Source of the DNA: Microbacterium sp. cx-55
Lineage (GTDB): Bacteria; Actinomycetota; Actinomycetes; Actinomycetales; Microbacteriaceae
Assembly: GCF_021117345.1 (NCBI RefSeq)
Contig: NZ_CP088261.1
Coordinates: 1,612,001-1,676,000, forward strand
Length of the DNA stretch: 64,000 nt
Direction: 5' to 3'
In this document: piece by piece, positions 10,181 through 17,713 of the stretch
Position numbering within the stretch: the first letter of the stretch is position 1
How the letters are laid out: each line of letters opens with the position of its first letter
Notes under the pieces: generated by a model
The model's input: only the letters and a program-made list of their open reading frames with translations
The model's database searches: none
What the model was told of the DNA's origin: nothing
Position numbers and translations under genes: made by a program

Positions 10181-11222
10181 CGCGGAGTTCACCTCCATCC
10201 CGATGCGCTGGGTCGGCCCGCTCCGTCTCAGCGGAGACGTCGTGGGCGAGCAGCAGGTGCCGCTCGCGACCTACGAGTCCCCCCTGTGGCCCTCGGTCGG
10301 ACGTGGCGCACGCATCTCGCGTCTGGTGCCGGACGGCATCCGCGTGACGATCGTCGACGAGCGGATGACGCGCTCCTCGCTCTTCGTCGCCGCGACCGGG
10401 GCCGACGCGGCCCGCGCGGCGCGCCGCATCCTGGAACGCCAGGCCGAGCTCGCCGAGATCGTCGCCGCGCAGAGCAGGCACGCGCGCCTGATCGACATCG
10501 ATACCGAGATCGTCGGCAACCTGCTCTTCCTTCGGTTCGCTCTGACGACGGGCGATGCGTCCGGCCACAACATGGTCACGCTGGCGGCGGAGTCGCTCAT
10601 GGCCCGTGTGCTGGAGTGGCACCCCGAGCTGCAGTACGGCTCGATCTCGGGCAACTACTGCTCCGACAAGAAGGCCACGGCCGTCAACGGCATCCTCGGG
10701 CGGGGTCGCAACACGATCGCGGAGATCCTGATCCCGGCCGCGCTCGTCAGCGAGCAGCTGCGCTCGAGCGCCGCTCGCATCGTCGAACTGAACACGCGCA
10801 AGAACCTCGTCGGTTCCACGATCGCGGGCGCTCTCCGGTCCGCGAACGCGCACTACGCGAACATGCTGCTGGCCTTCTACCTCGCGACGGGGCAGGATGC
10901 GGCGAACATCGTCGAGGGATCGCAGGGCATCACCTGGGCCGAGGTCCGTGGCGACGGCGATCTCTACTTCTCCTGCACGCTCCCGAACCTGATCGTCGGC
11001 ACCGTCGGCAACGGCAAGGACCTCCCCGGCGTCGAAGACGCGCTGACGCGGATCGGGTGCCGCGAGGACCGCGAGCCGGGCGGCAACGCCCGTCGACTCG
11101 CGGGTCTGATCGCCGCGACCGTCCTCTGCGGTGAGCTCTCGCTGCTCGCGGCGCAGACGAACCCCGGAGAACTGATGGACTCGCACCTGCGCCTCGAGCG
11201 CCGCACGGAAGGAACCCGATGA
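10170..11222 (+). CDS. mvaA: Hydroxymethylglutaryl-CoA reductase
   Basis: 350 residues from ATG 10170 with a good GAGAGGAG ribosome site. Reduces HMG-CoA to mevalonate. The class I-like motif SISGNYCSDKKATAVNGI (158-175) holds the catalytic lysine, TYESPLWPS (34-42) the catalytic Glu36, and GTVGNGKDLP lies late. Asp129 sits in TGDASGHNMV where most reductases read DAMGMN, a substitution worth noting. A histidine in the C-terminal SHLRLERR could be the catalytic His. Class I type as in Streptomyces rather than the class II Gram-positive coccus enzyme. The stop overlaps the mvaS start. Confidence 0.95.
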   Translation: MTGDAEFTSIPMRWVGPLRLSGDVVGEQQVPLATYESPLWPSVGRGARISRLVPDGIRVTIVDERMTRSSLFVAATGADAARAARRILERQAELAEIVAAQSRHARLIDIDTEIVGNLLFLRFALTTGDASGHNMVTLAAESLMARVLEWHPELQYGSISGNYCSDKKATAVNGILGRGRNTIAEILIPAALVSEQLRSSAARIVELNTRKNLVGSTIAGALRSANAHYANMLLAFYLATGQDAANIVEGSQGITWAEVRGDGDLYFSCTLPNLIVGTVGNGKDLPGVEDALTRIGCREDREPGGNARRLAGLIAATVLCGELSLLAAQTNPGELMDSHLRLERRTEGTR

Positions 11223-12373
11223 GCATGCGGATCGGCATCCACGATCTGTCCCTCGCCACCGCGGGATACGTCCTCGACCTGAACGATCTCGCCGCGGCGA
11301 CCGGTGTCGACCCCGACAAGTTCCGGATCGGGCTCGGCCAGGACCAGATGAGCGTTCCCGGCCTCGACGAAGACATCGTCACGATGGGAGCCGCCGCAGC
11401 GCTCCCCATCCTGGAGCGGCACGGACGCGACAGCATCCGGACCCTGATGTTCGCGACCGAGTCGGGGATCGACCAGTCGAAGTCCGCCGCGGTGTTCGCG
11501 CACGCGCTGCTCGGATTGCCCGACACCTGCCGGGCGGTTGAGCTGAAGCAGGCCTGCTACGCCGCGACCGCCGCGATGCAGGCCGCGCTCGGCATCGTCG
11601 CGCGGAACCCCGAGGAGACCGTGCTCGTCATCGCGAGCGACATCGCCCGGTACGAGGTCGACACGGCCGCCGAACCCACCCAGGGGGCCGGAGCCGTCGC
11701 ATTCCTCATCGCGGCAGACCCGGCGCTCGTGGAGATCGAGCCCATCGTGGGCGTGCACACCGCCGACGTCTCCGACTTCTGGCGACCGAACGACAGCGCG
11801 ACCGCGGTCGTTGACGGCAAGCTGTCGATCGACGCCTACCTCGACGGCCTGACCGCCGCATGGGACGACTTCCGTGCACGCGGCGGCGTCGACATCGCCG
11901 AGATCGAGCGGTTCTGCCACCACCAGCCCTTCACGCGGATGGCGGCGAAGGCCCACCGCCGCATGGCGGAGCACACCGGCACCGAACTCGGTGTCGAGCT
12001 CTACGAGACCAGCACCGTCTACAACCGCCGGATGGGCAACTCCTACACGGCGTCGCTCTACGCCGGGCTCGCTGCGCTGCTCGACTTCGACGATGACCTG
12101 GCGGGTCGCCGCATCGGATTCGTCAGCTACGGCTCGGGCAGCGTGACCGAGATCTTCACCGGCGTCGTGAGCGCCGAGTACCGCGAGTTCCGCCGACAGG
12201 CCGAAACGGCGGCGCGTCTCGACGGCCGCGTCCCGGTGAGCGTGGAGCGCTACCGCGCGCTGCACTCCGGTGGTGCCGTGTCGAGCGCCGCGGACGTCGA
12301 GATCCCCGTCGAAACCGACGGCCCGTTCCACTTCACCGGCATCCGCCACCGGGCGCGCCAGTACCGCGCCTGA
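11219..12373 (+). CDS. mvaS: Hydroxymethylglutaryl-CoA synthase
   Basis: 384 residues, thiolase superfamily. Condenses acetyl-CoA with acetoacetyl-CoA. The catalytic residues can be placed as Glu81 in FATESGIDQSKSAAV, Cys113 in ELKQACYAATAAM and His235 in CHHQPFTRMAAKAH. A C-terminal extension after about residue 350 carries no known motif. Last gene of the operon and followed by a strong hairpin. No acetoacetyl-CoA thiolase or NphT7-type synthase is adjacent, so acetoacetyl-CoA must come from elsewhere, for instance the thiolase near 61 kb or an unlinked gene. Confidence 0.96.
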   Translation: MSMRIGIHDLSLATAGYVLDLNDLAAATGVDPDKFRIGLGQDQMSVPGLDEDIVTMGAAAALPILERHGRDSIRTLMFATESGIDQSKSAAVFAHALLGLPDTCRAVELKQACYAATAAMQAALGIVARNPEETVLVIASDIARYEVDTAAEPTQGAGAVAFLIAADPALVEIEPIVGVHTADVSDFWRPNDSATAVVDGKLSIDAYLDGLTAAWDDFRARGGVDIAEIERFCHHQPFTRMAAKAHRRMAEHTGTELGVELYETSTVYNRRMGNSYTASLYAGLAALLDFDDDLAGRRIGFVSYGSGSVTEIFTGVVSAEYREFRRQAETAARLDGRVPVSVERYRALHSGGAVSSAADVEIPVETDGPFHFTGIRHRARQYRA

Positions 12374-12379
12374 TCCGAA

Positions 12380-12416
12380 CGTCCTCCGATGCGCGCAGCG
12401 CGGGCGTCGGAGGACG
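12380..12416. terminator. Bidirectional hairpin terminator between mvaS and the MBL/Rieske gene
   Basis: A perfect 10-bp inverted repeat: CGTCCTCCGA (12380-12389) pairs with TCGGAGGACG (12407-12416) across a GC-rich 17-base loop, in the 50 bp between two convergent genes. There is no T run, as is common for actinobacterial terminators. Confidence 0.7.
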
Positions 12417-12423
12417 ACGGCGA

Positions 12424-14001
12424 TCAGATCGCGGCGGGTGCGGTCGCCTCGCGGTAGAGCGCGTCCTCGATCGGATGCGACCGGATGGGGTGCCCCTGGG
12501 TCGTCAGGCATCGCCCGGACGTGAGGTCCCACTTCCAGTCGTGCAGGCTGCAGGTCAGCACGCCGTCTTCGATCTTGCCGGTCTTCGACAGATCCGCCCG
12601 CAGGTGCGGGCAGCGACGCTGCACGACCCAGTCGCCGATCTGCGTGTCTTCGGAGACATCGGCCTGCTCGGCGTACCAGTTCTCGACGTACTCGATCCGG
12701 TCGCGCGACAGGCACTTGAAGAACGTGGTGATGAACTCGTTGAACTTGCCGCTCCGGCTGGCGGTGAACTGCATCGACAGGAAGATCGAGTTCGACCAGT
12801 CGATCTCGTGCTCGGCGATGTTCGTGGAGACCAGGTCGGCGGGAATCGTGAACCAGTAGACCGCTTCTTCGCCGGCGTACTCGCGCACCTTCGCCTTGGG
12901 GAAGTCGACCACGAGGTCGAGCTCGCCGATCGTCATCCGCACGGCCCCGCCGACCCCGCTCCGGATGGTGCGCGCCCGACGAAGCAGCGGCTCCCACCAT
13001 TCCTTCAGCGCCGCCAGCATCTCCGCGGGCGGCAGGACCTCGGCGCGCGAGGCTTCTTCATCCGCGATCTCCTGCTGTCGCGCCGCGCGCTGCCGCTCGA
13101 GGTAGCCCCACTTGTCGGCGAACATCTCGTCGATCTCGGCGTCGGTGTACAGGGTCTGCTCGACCGAGAGGTCGCCGCTTTCGAGGGTGACGACCGTGCC
13201 GGGGATGAACACGTGGCCGTCGTACTGCGGCGCCTCGTCGGCCAGGCGGGCGAGGAACTGCGCCTGGTCGGTGAAGATCGAATCGTTCTCGAGGCCCCAG
13301 CCATTGTAGCGGAACAGCTCGTCGCGGAGGAACATCGGCGGCCCGGCCATCGGGAAGACGTGCGGAGCGTCGACCTTCTCGATGTAATACATGGCGCGCT
13401 TGTGCTGCGCCTCGCGCTTCAGGTGGGCGAAGTTCTTCTTCGCGTCCTCGGGCAGGTCGTAGACCATCGGCCACCAGATCGCGCCGGAGAACTGCGTGAA
13501 GTAGAGCTCCGGCTTCGAGAACGACAGGAGCTTCTCGAGATCGAGCGGGTGCGAGTCGTTCTGATTCAGAATCGACGCGCTCCCGTCGTCGACGGAGAGC
13601 GAGGAATCCCCGATCGGACCGTCGCTCGGTGCCCGGAGCGGCGTCACCATCAGGCGCAGCGGCCCGCGCTCGATGGCCTCACCCGCGTGGGTGTAGGTGA
13701 TGTTGTGGAAGCCGAGCTTCCGCAGATCCTGCTCGAGGTCATCGGTCGGGTAGTCCGGCAGGAGAATCTCGATGTTGGGACGCACGTACTGACGAAGCAG
13801 CCACGGGTCGAAGTGATCGCGGTGCCGGTGCGAGATGTAGAGCATGTCGGCGGCACCGAAGCGCTCCCAGTCGAGTCCGCGGTTGTCGGGGAAGACGAAC
13901 CAGGACCCGTAGAACGAGGACTTCACGACCGGATCGCAGAGGATGCTGCCGCCGGCTGTTTCGATGAACATGCCGGCATGTCCGAGACCCGTGATGCGCA
14001 T
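12424..14001 (-). CDS. Metallo-beta-lactamase-fold / Rieske [2Fe-2S] fusion protein
   Basis: 525 residues. The N-terminal half is an MBL-fold hydrolase with the metal motif SHRHRDHFD (His58, His60, Asp62, His63) after a UlaG/RomA-like start GLGHAGMFIETAGGSILCDP. The C-terminus is a Rieske domain: Cys464-x-His466 (CPHL) and Cys484-x2-His487 (CSLH), correct spacing for a [2Fe-2S] cluster. The middle (about 290-440) is unassigned and mentions no motif I know. The combination recalls CMP-sialic acid hydroxylase, which also joins Rieske and MBL parts but in the opposite order. No signal peptide, so cytoplasmic. It is convergent to the mevalonate operon and monocistronic. Substrate unknown. Confidence 0.85.
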   Translation of the reverse strand: MRITGLGHAGMFIETAGGSILCDPVVKSSFYGSWFVFPDNRGLDWERFGAADMLYISHRHRDHFDPWLLRQYVRPNIEILLPDYPTDDLEQDLRKLGFHNITYTHAGEAIERGPLRLMVTPLRAPSDGPIGDSSLSVDDGSASILNQNDSHPLDLEKLLSFSKPELYFTQFSGAIWWPMVYDLPEDAKKNFAHLKREAQHKRAMYYIEKVDAPHVFPMAGPPMFLRDELFRYNGWGLENDSIFTDQAQFLARLADEAPQYDGHVFIPGTVVTLESGDLSVEQTLYTDAEIDEMFADKWGYLERQRAARQQEIADEEASRAEVLPPAEMLAALKEWWEPLLRRARTIRSGVGGAVRMTIGELDLVVDFPKAKVREYAGEEAVYWFTIPADLVSTNIAEHEIDWSNSIFLSMQFTASRSGKFNEFITTFFKCLSRDRIEYVENWYAEQADVSEDTQIGDWVVQRRCPHLRADLSKTGKIEDGVLTCSLHDWKWDLTSGRCLTTQGHPIRSHPIEDALYREATAPAAI

Positions 14002-14112
14002 AGAGAAGGATCCTTTCCGGGTTCGAGTCTACGCAGCGGGGGCTGTGCGACCCGTTGATGCACCGGCGGTCCGCCGCATCCGTCACGCCCCGTCGGGACG
14101 TGCGGGGACTGG

Positions 14113-14523
14113 TCAGCCGGCGCGCGCGATGCGTGCCAGGACGCCGTGCACGAACGCGCCGGCTTCGTCGGTCGAGAACTCTTTCGCGAGCTCCACGGCC
14201 TCGTCGATGGCGACCGCGACGGGCACCTCGTCGTTGTACAGGGCCTCCCACACGCCGATGCGCAGCACGGCGCGATCGACGGCGGGCATGCGCTCGAGCT
14301 TCCAGTCGCGGGCGTGCGTGATGATCTGCTCGTCGATCTCATCGCGGTTGTCGATCACACCGTCGACGATGTCGCGGGCGTACGTCCACGATGCCTGGCG
14401 CGCGGGCTCGCCGGCCGCACGCTGGGCTTCGGCGGCGAGGATCACGGCCAGGTCGTCACCGCGGACGTCGGCCTGGAAGAGGATGTCGAGGGCGCGCTTA
14501 CGCGCTTTGCTACGTGCACTCAT
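14113..14523 (-). CDS. nusB: Transcription antitermination factor NusB
   Basis: 136 residues, all-helical NusB family. MSARSKARKRALDILFQADV is the standard actinobacterial beginning, and later come VDGVIDNRDEIDEQI and PVAVAIDEAVELAKEFSTDE. Acts with NusE at boxA to prevent premature termination of rRNA transcription. It lies 18 bases downstream of efp in the same direction, the usual efp-nusB pair. Confidence 0.97.
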   Translation of the reverse strand: MSARSKARKRALDILFQADVRGDDLAVILAAEAQRAAGEPARQASWTYARDIVDGVIDNRDEIDEQIITHARDWKLERMPAVDRAVLRIGVWEALYNDEVPVAVAIDEAVELAKEFSTDEAGAFVHGVLARIARAG

Positions 14524-14541
14524 GAAGGGGGCGCCGCCGCG

Positions 14542-15102
14542 TCAGCTGATGCGGCCGAGGTAGTCGCCCGTGCGGGTGTCGACCTTGATCTTCGTGCCGG
14601 TCTCGAGGAAGAGCGGAACCTGCATCTCATAGCCGGTCTCGACCGTCGCGGGCTTCGTGCCGGCCGACGAACGATCGCCCTGCAGGCCGGGCTCCGTGTA
14701 GGTGACCTCGAGGATCACGGATGCGGGCAGCTCGATGTAAAGCGGGTTCCCGTTGTTCAGCGCGATCTGCACCTGCTGGTTCTGGAGCAGGAAGTTGGCG
14801 GAGTCGCCGACGATCGTCTTGCTGACGTTGAGCTGGTCGTAGTCGGCGACATCCATGAACACGAAGTTGTCACCATCGTTGTACAGGTACGTGAAGTCGC
14901 GGCGGTCGACGTTCTCGGTCTCGATCTTCGCGCCGGCGTTGAACGTCTTGTCGACGACCTTGCCGGACATGATGTTCTTCAGCTTGGTGCGCACGAAGGC
15001 GCCGCCCTTGCCGGGCTTGACGTGCTGGAACTCCACGACGCTCCAGAGCTGCCCGTCGATGTTGAGGACGACGCCGTTCTTGATGTCTGCGGTGGATGCC
15101 AT
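14542..15102 (-). CDS. efp: Elongation factor P
   Basis: 186 residues from ATG 15102-15100 ([20 protein letters not shown]); the frame is open 18 codons further but that stretch has no family match. Domain I carries the tip loop VKPGKGGAF, where Lys32 is the position modified in many bacteria; no epmA or epmB gene is in the window. The C-terminal signature [19 protein letters not shown] is intact. Rescues ribosomes stalled at polyproline stretches. Cotranscribed with nusB. Confidence 0.97.
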   Translation of the reverse strand: MASTADIKNGVVLNIDGQLWSVVEFQHVKPGKGGAFVRTKLKNIMSGKVVDKTFNAGAKIETENVDRRDFTYLYNDGDNFVFMDVADYDQLNVSKTIVGDSANFLLQNQQVQIALNNGNPLYIELPASVILEVTYTEPGLQGDRSSAGTKPATVETGYEMQVPLFLETGTKIKVDTRTGDYLGRIS

Positions 15103-15162
15103 GGTGTCGAGTTTTCCGTTCGTCAGCGTTCGGGTCCGTACGGCCCGACCGCCCATTCTAGT

Positions 15163-15235
15163 CCGCGAGACTGGATCTTCGCGCCGAGACCATGGAGTAA
15201 CCCCACTGTCTGGGCGCGAAGATCCCGTCTCGCGG
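15163..15235. repeat. 23-bp inverted repeat downstream of aroQ
   Basis: Arms 15163-15185 and 15213-15235 are complementary over 23 bases with one mismatch (arm core GGATCTTCGCGCC / GGCGCGAAGATCC) around a 27-base loop. It fills the aroQ-efp gap and would end aroQ transcripts, but it lacks a T run and is longer than most terminators here. It may be a dispersed palindromic repeat. Confidence 0.7.
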
Positions 15236-15252
15236 GTTCTCGGGCGGGGGGA

Positions 15253-15711
15253 TCAGCCGTCGGCTTGGCCGGTGATCACACGGATGAGGTCGGCCACCGC
15301 AGTGGCGTAGCCGGGCACTCCCTGCCCGATCACGTGCACGACCGCGACGTCGTGGACGTATGAGTGGTGTCGGAACTCCTCGCGGGCGTACACGTCGGAG
15401 ATGTGCACCTCCGCGATCGGCAGGCTCACCCCGCTCAGCGCATCGCGCAGCACGACGGAGGTGTGGGTCAGTCCGCCGGGATTGATGACGATCCCGGCGC
15501 AGTCCTCACGTGCGGCGTGGATGGCGTCCAGCAGCACGCCCTCGTGGTTGCTCTGCAGAGCGCGGACATCGAAGCCGAACGCCGCGGCCGCATCCGTCGC
15601 CACGCGTTCGACGTCGGCGAGGGTCGCGCTGCCGTAGATGTCGGGCTCGCGCGTGCCCAGAAGATTGAGGTTCGGACCGTTGACCAGGAGGAGGCGTCGG
15701 GGAGTGCTCAC
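15253..15711 (-). CDS. aroQ: Type II 3-dehydroquinate dehydratase
   Basis: 152 residues from GTG 15711. The type II fingerprint is complete: NGPNLNLLGTREPDIYG near the N-terminus with the catalytic Tyr, INPGGLTHTSVVLRDAL, and EVHISDVYAREEFRHHSYV with the His/Arg residues. Converts 3-dehydroquinate to 3-dehydroshikimate. The start overlaps the stop of the dehydroshikimate dehydratase gene (GTGA), so it is translated as the second gene of a catabolic operon. It is the only dehydroquinate dehydratase in the window and so may serve both aromatic biosynthesis and quinate breakdown, like QsuC of Corynebacterium glutamicum. Confidence 0.96.
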   Translation of the reverse strand: MSTPRRLLLVNGPNLNLLGTREPDIYGSATLADVERVATDAAAAFGFDVRALQSNHEGVLLDAIHAAREDCAGIVINPGGLTHTSVVLRDALSGVSLPIAEVHISDVYAREEFRHHSYVHDVAVVHVIGQGVPGYATAVADLIRVITGQADG

Positions 15712-17546
15712 GAGCGCACGCTACCAGCGGATGCGGTCATCGCGCCCTGCGCCGCGAGGCGGACGGGCGCCGCTCCCGCGCCGAACCCGTCGTAGCCACC
15801 GCGTCGTTCGACGAACTCGAGGAACACCTCGCCCACCGTGCGGGTGTAGCAGTGCAGGTACTCCGCGTCGTCGTCGCGGTCGTAGGCCAGCCGCAGGGAC
15901 CGCAGTTCCTGCACGCGCTCGGGGCTCAGGTCGAATCGGGCGGCGAGATCGTCGTAGTAGTTGTCCGGCATCCGCAGGAACTCGAGGCCGCGGGCGGCGG
16001 CGGCGGCGGCCAACGCCCGAACGTCTCCGCAGGCGAACGCGACGTGCTGTGCGAGACCCACCGCGTGTCCGCGTTCGACGGTCATCGGGGGTGCCACGTT
16101 CAGCGGCAGGCGCACGGCGCGGTCTGCGCTGCTCATGACGCGGCTGCGCATGAGTCCCTGCGGGCCGGGTACGTCGGTCGTTCCGGTCACGCGCAGCCCG
16201 AGCACCGAGCGGTAGAACAGAACGGACTCCTCGATCACCTGCCAGGGCAGCGTGAGGCTCACATGGTCGACTCCCTCGACCGCGCCGGACACCGCCGACG
16301 CGCCGTGCTCGAACTCCCCCACCCACGCCGGCTCGCCCGCCGTGGCGTCGGCCCAGTACAGCTCCGTTCCGTCGGGGGCGACGGCGGCGTCGAGCGGCTG
16401 CTCCGCGGCGTACGTCCGGCGGTAAGCGCGGGGTGTGGCGAGTTCGTCCGCGCGGCGGGTCAGTGCCTCCGCATCCTGGACGGCCACCCCGATCGCCGCG
16501 ATGTGCGGGGCCAGTCCGCGGGCGTGCTGCTCGTTCAACACGACGCGTGCGCGACCGGACGTCCAGAGGGTCACGGGCTTGGTTCGGTGCCGCCCCCGGG
16601 AGGTGAACCCGGCTTGAGCGAGCAGCGCCTCCACGGCCGAGGCGTCCTCCGCTTTGATCTCGACGAAGTCAATCTCGACGGGAGGGGTCGTGTCGGTCAG
16701 CAGCGCGAGGCCCCCGGGGGCGTCGTCGCCGAGCCGCCGCGCGACCGCGTCCTCGAGGTGCCGGAGCGAGCGTCGGGCGTGAACGGCGGTCCGCTTCGCA
16801 TCCGTCTGCCGGAACGTGTCGTTGAACACCTCGAGCGACCAGGGTCCGGTGTAGCCGGCGCGCACGACGTGCGTCATGAGGTCGACGAGGTCGAAGCTGC
16901 CCTCGCCCGGGAACAGCCGGTGGTGGCGGCTCCAGGAGAGCACGTCCATCGAGAGCGTCGGCGCGTCGGCCAGCTGCAGGAAGAAGATCTTCTCGCCCGG
17001 GATCTGCTCGATGGCCGCGGGATCGTGGCCCCGCGAGAGGATGTGGAACGAGTCGATACAGACTCCGACGGCCGGGTGATCGGCTAGCTGCACGATGCGC
17101 CACGCACGGCGGTAGTCGTCGACGAAGCGTCCCCAGGCGAGCGCTTCGTACGCGATCCGCACGCGGTAGCGCGCCGCGAGATCGCCGAGCCGGCGCAGCT
17201 GGCTCGCGCTGACGTCGTCGTCGTCGATCGTCGCGGTGCCGACGTTGCTGCAGCACAGCACCGTCTCGACGCCGAGTTCGCGCATCAGAGCGAACTTCGC
17301 CTCCGCCCGCCGCAGCACCTCGAGGAACGCGGGCTCATCGACGCCCTCGACATCGCGCATCGGTTGGTAGAGGTCGATCGACAGTCCCAGACGCTCCGCC
17401 GAAGCGCGAAGCTCGGAGGGACTCTCGGGAGCAGCGACGAGATCGGGTTCGAAGATCTCGATGCCGTCGAAGCCGGCGGCGGCGCACGCGCGCAGCTTGT
17501 CGGCGAGGGTTCCGCTCAGGCACACAGTGGCGATTGACGTCTTCAT
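15708..17546 (-). CDS. qsuB: 3-dehydroshikimate dehydratase, QsuB-type (TIM barrel + HPPD-like domain)
   Basis: 612 residues from ATG 17546-17544 (MKTSIATVCLSGTLADKL). Residues about 1-285 are a sugar-isomerase-like TIM barrel with metal-ligand regions IAYEALAWGRFV, VGVCIDSFHIL and WSLEVFNDTF. Residues about 315-600 are a VOC/4-hydroxyphenylpyruvate dioxygenase-like domain (VDHVSLTLPW, VAFACGDVRALAA, FLEFVERRGGYDGFGAG). This is the layout of QsuB and bacterial QuiC proteins, which turn 3-dehydroshikimate into protocatechuate; only the N-terminal domain is known to be needed. An upstream in-frame start is possible, but it would read through the operator. Cotranscribed with aroQ. No protocatechuate ring-cleavage genes are in the window. 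Confidence 0.88.
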   Translation of the reverse strand: MKTSIATVCLSGTLADKLRACAAAGFDGIEIFEPDLVAAPESPSELRASAERLGLSIDLYQPMRDVEGVDEPAFLEVLRRAEAKFALMRELGVETVLCCSNVGTATIDDDDVSASQLRRLGDLAARYRVRIAYEALAWGRFVDDYRRAWRIVQLADHPAVGVCIDSFHILSRGHDPAAIEQIPGEKIFFLQLADAPTLSMDVLSWSRHHRLFPGEGSFDLVDLMTHVVRAGYTGPWSLEVFNDTFRQTDAKRTAVHARRSLRHLEDAVARRLGDDAPGGLALLTDTTPPVEIDFVEIKAEDASAVEALLAQAGFTSRGRHRTKPVTLWTSGRARVVLNEQHARGLAPHIAAIGVAVQDAEALTRRADELATPRAYRRTYAAEQPLDAAVAPDGTELYWADATAGEPAWVGEFEHGASAVSGAVEGVDHVSLTLPWQVIEESVLFYRSVLGLRVTGTTDVPGPQGLMRSRVMSSADRAVRLPLNVAPPMTVERGHAVGLAQHVAFACGDVRALAAAAAARGLEFLRMPDNYYDDLAARFDLSPERVQELRSLRLAYDRDDDAEYLHCYTRTVGEVFLEFVERRGGYDGFGAGAAPVRLAAQGAMTASAGSVRS

Positions 17547-17552
17547 CGCGGC

Positions 17553-17574
17553 GAATGTACCACGCAGTACATTC
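17553..17574. promoter_or_regulatory. Perfect palindromic operator at the qsuB start
   Basis: GAATGTAC (17553-17560) and GTACATTC (17567-17574) form a perfect 8-bp inverted repeat with a 6-base centre, 6 bases before the qsuB start codon. It is AT-rich against a GC-rich background. A dimeric repressor or activator site is the natural reading; the regulator gene is not next to it. Confidence 0.7.
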
Positions 17575-17616
17575 ATCGCAACAGGGGCGATGAGTGGCTT
17601 CTGTCGAAGGAAGGAG

Positions 17617-17668
17617 TTGACAGGTCGCGGGTGCATCGTTCACCCTGGACGCACCAGTTAGTACATTC
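17617..17668 (+). promoter_or_regulatory. Candidate promoter and second operator copy for the qsuD-transporter transcript
   Basis: TTGACA at 17617-17622 is a consensus -35 box. A weak -10 (around 17639-17646, TTCACCCT) follows at normal spacing. GTACATTC recurs exactly at 17661-17668, and the matching left half (17647-17654, GGACGCAC) fits the first operator at 5 of 8 bases. The second site would lie at the transcription start of the plus-strand genes, a repressing position. Confidence 0.5.
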
Positions 17669-17713
17669 CGGGTCGCGCGCTCGTCGTCGAGTGCGTCCAC
17701 GAAGGAGTAGCCC

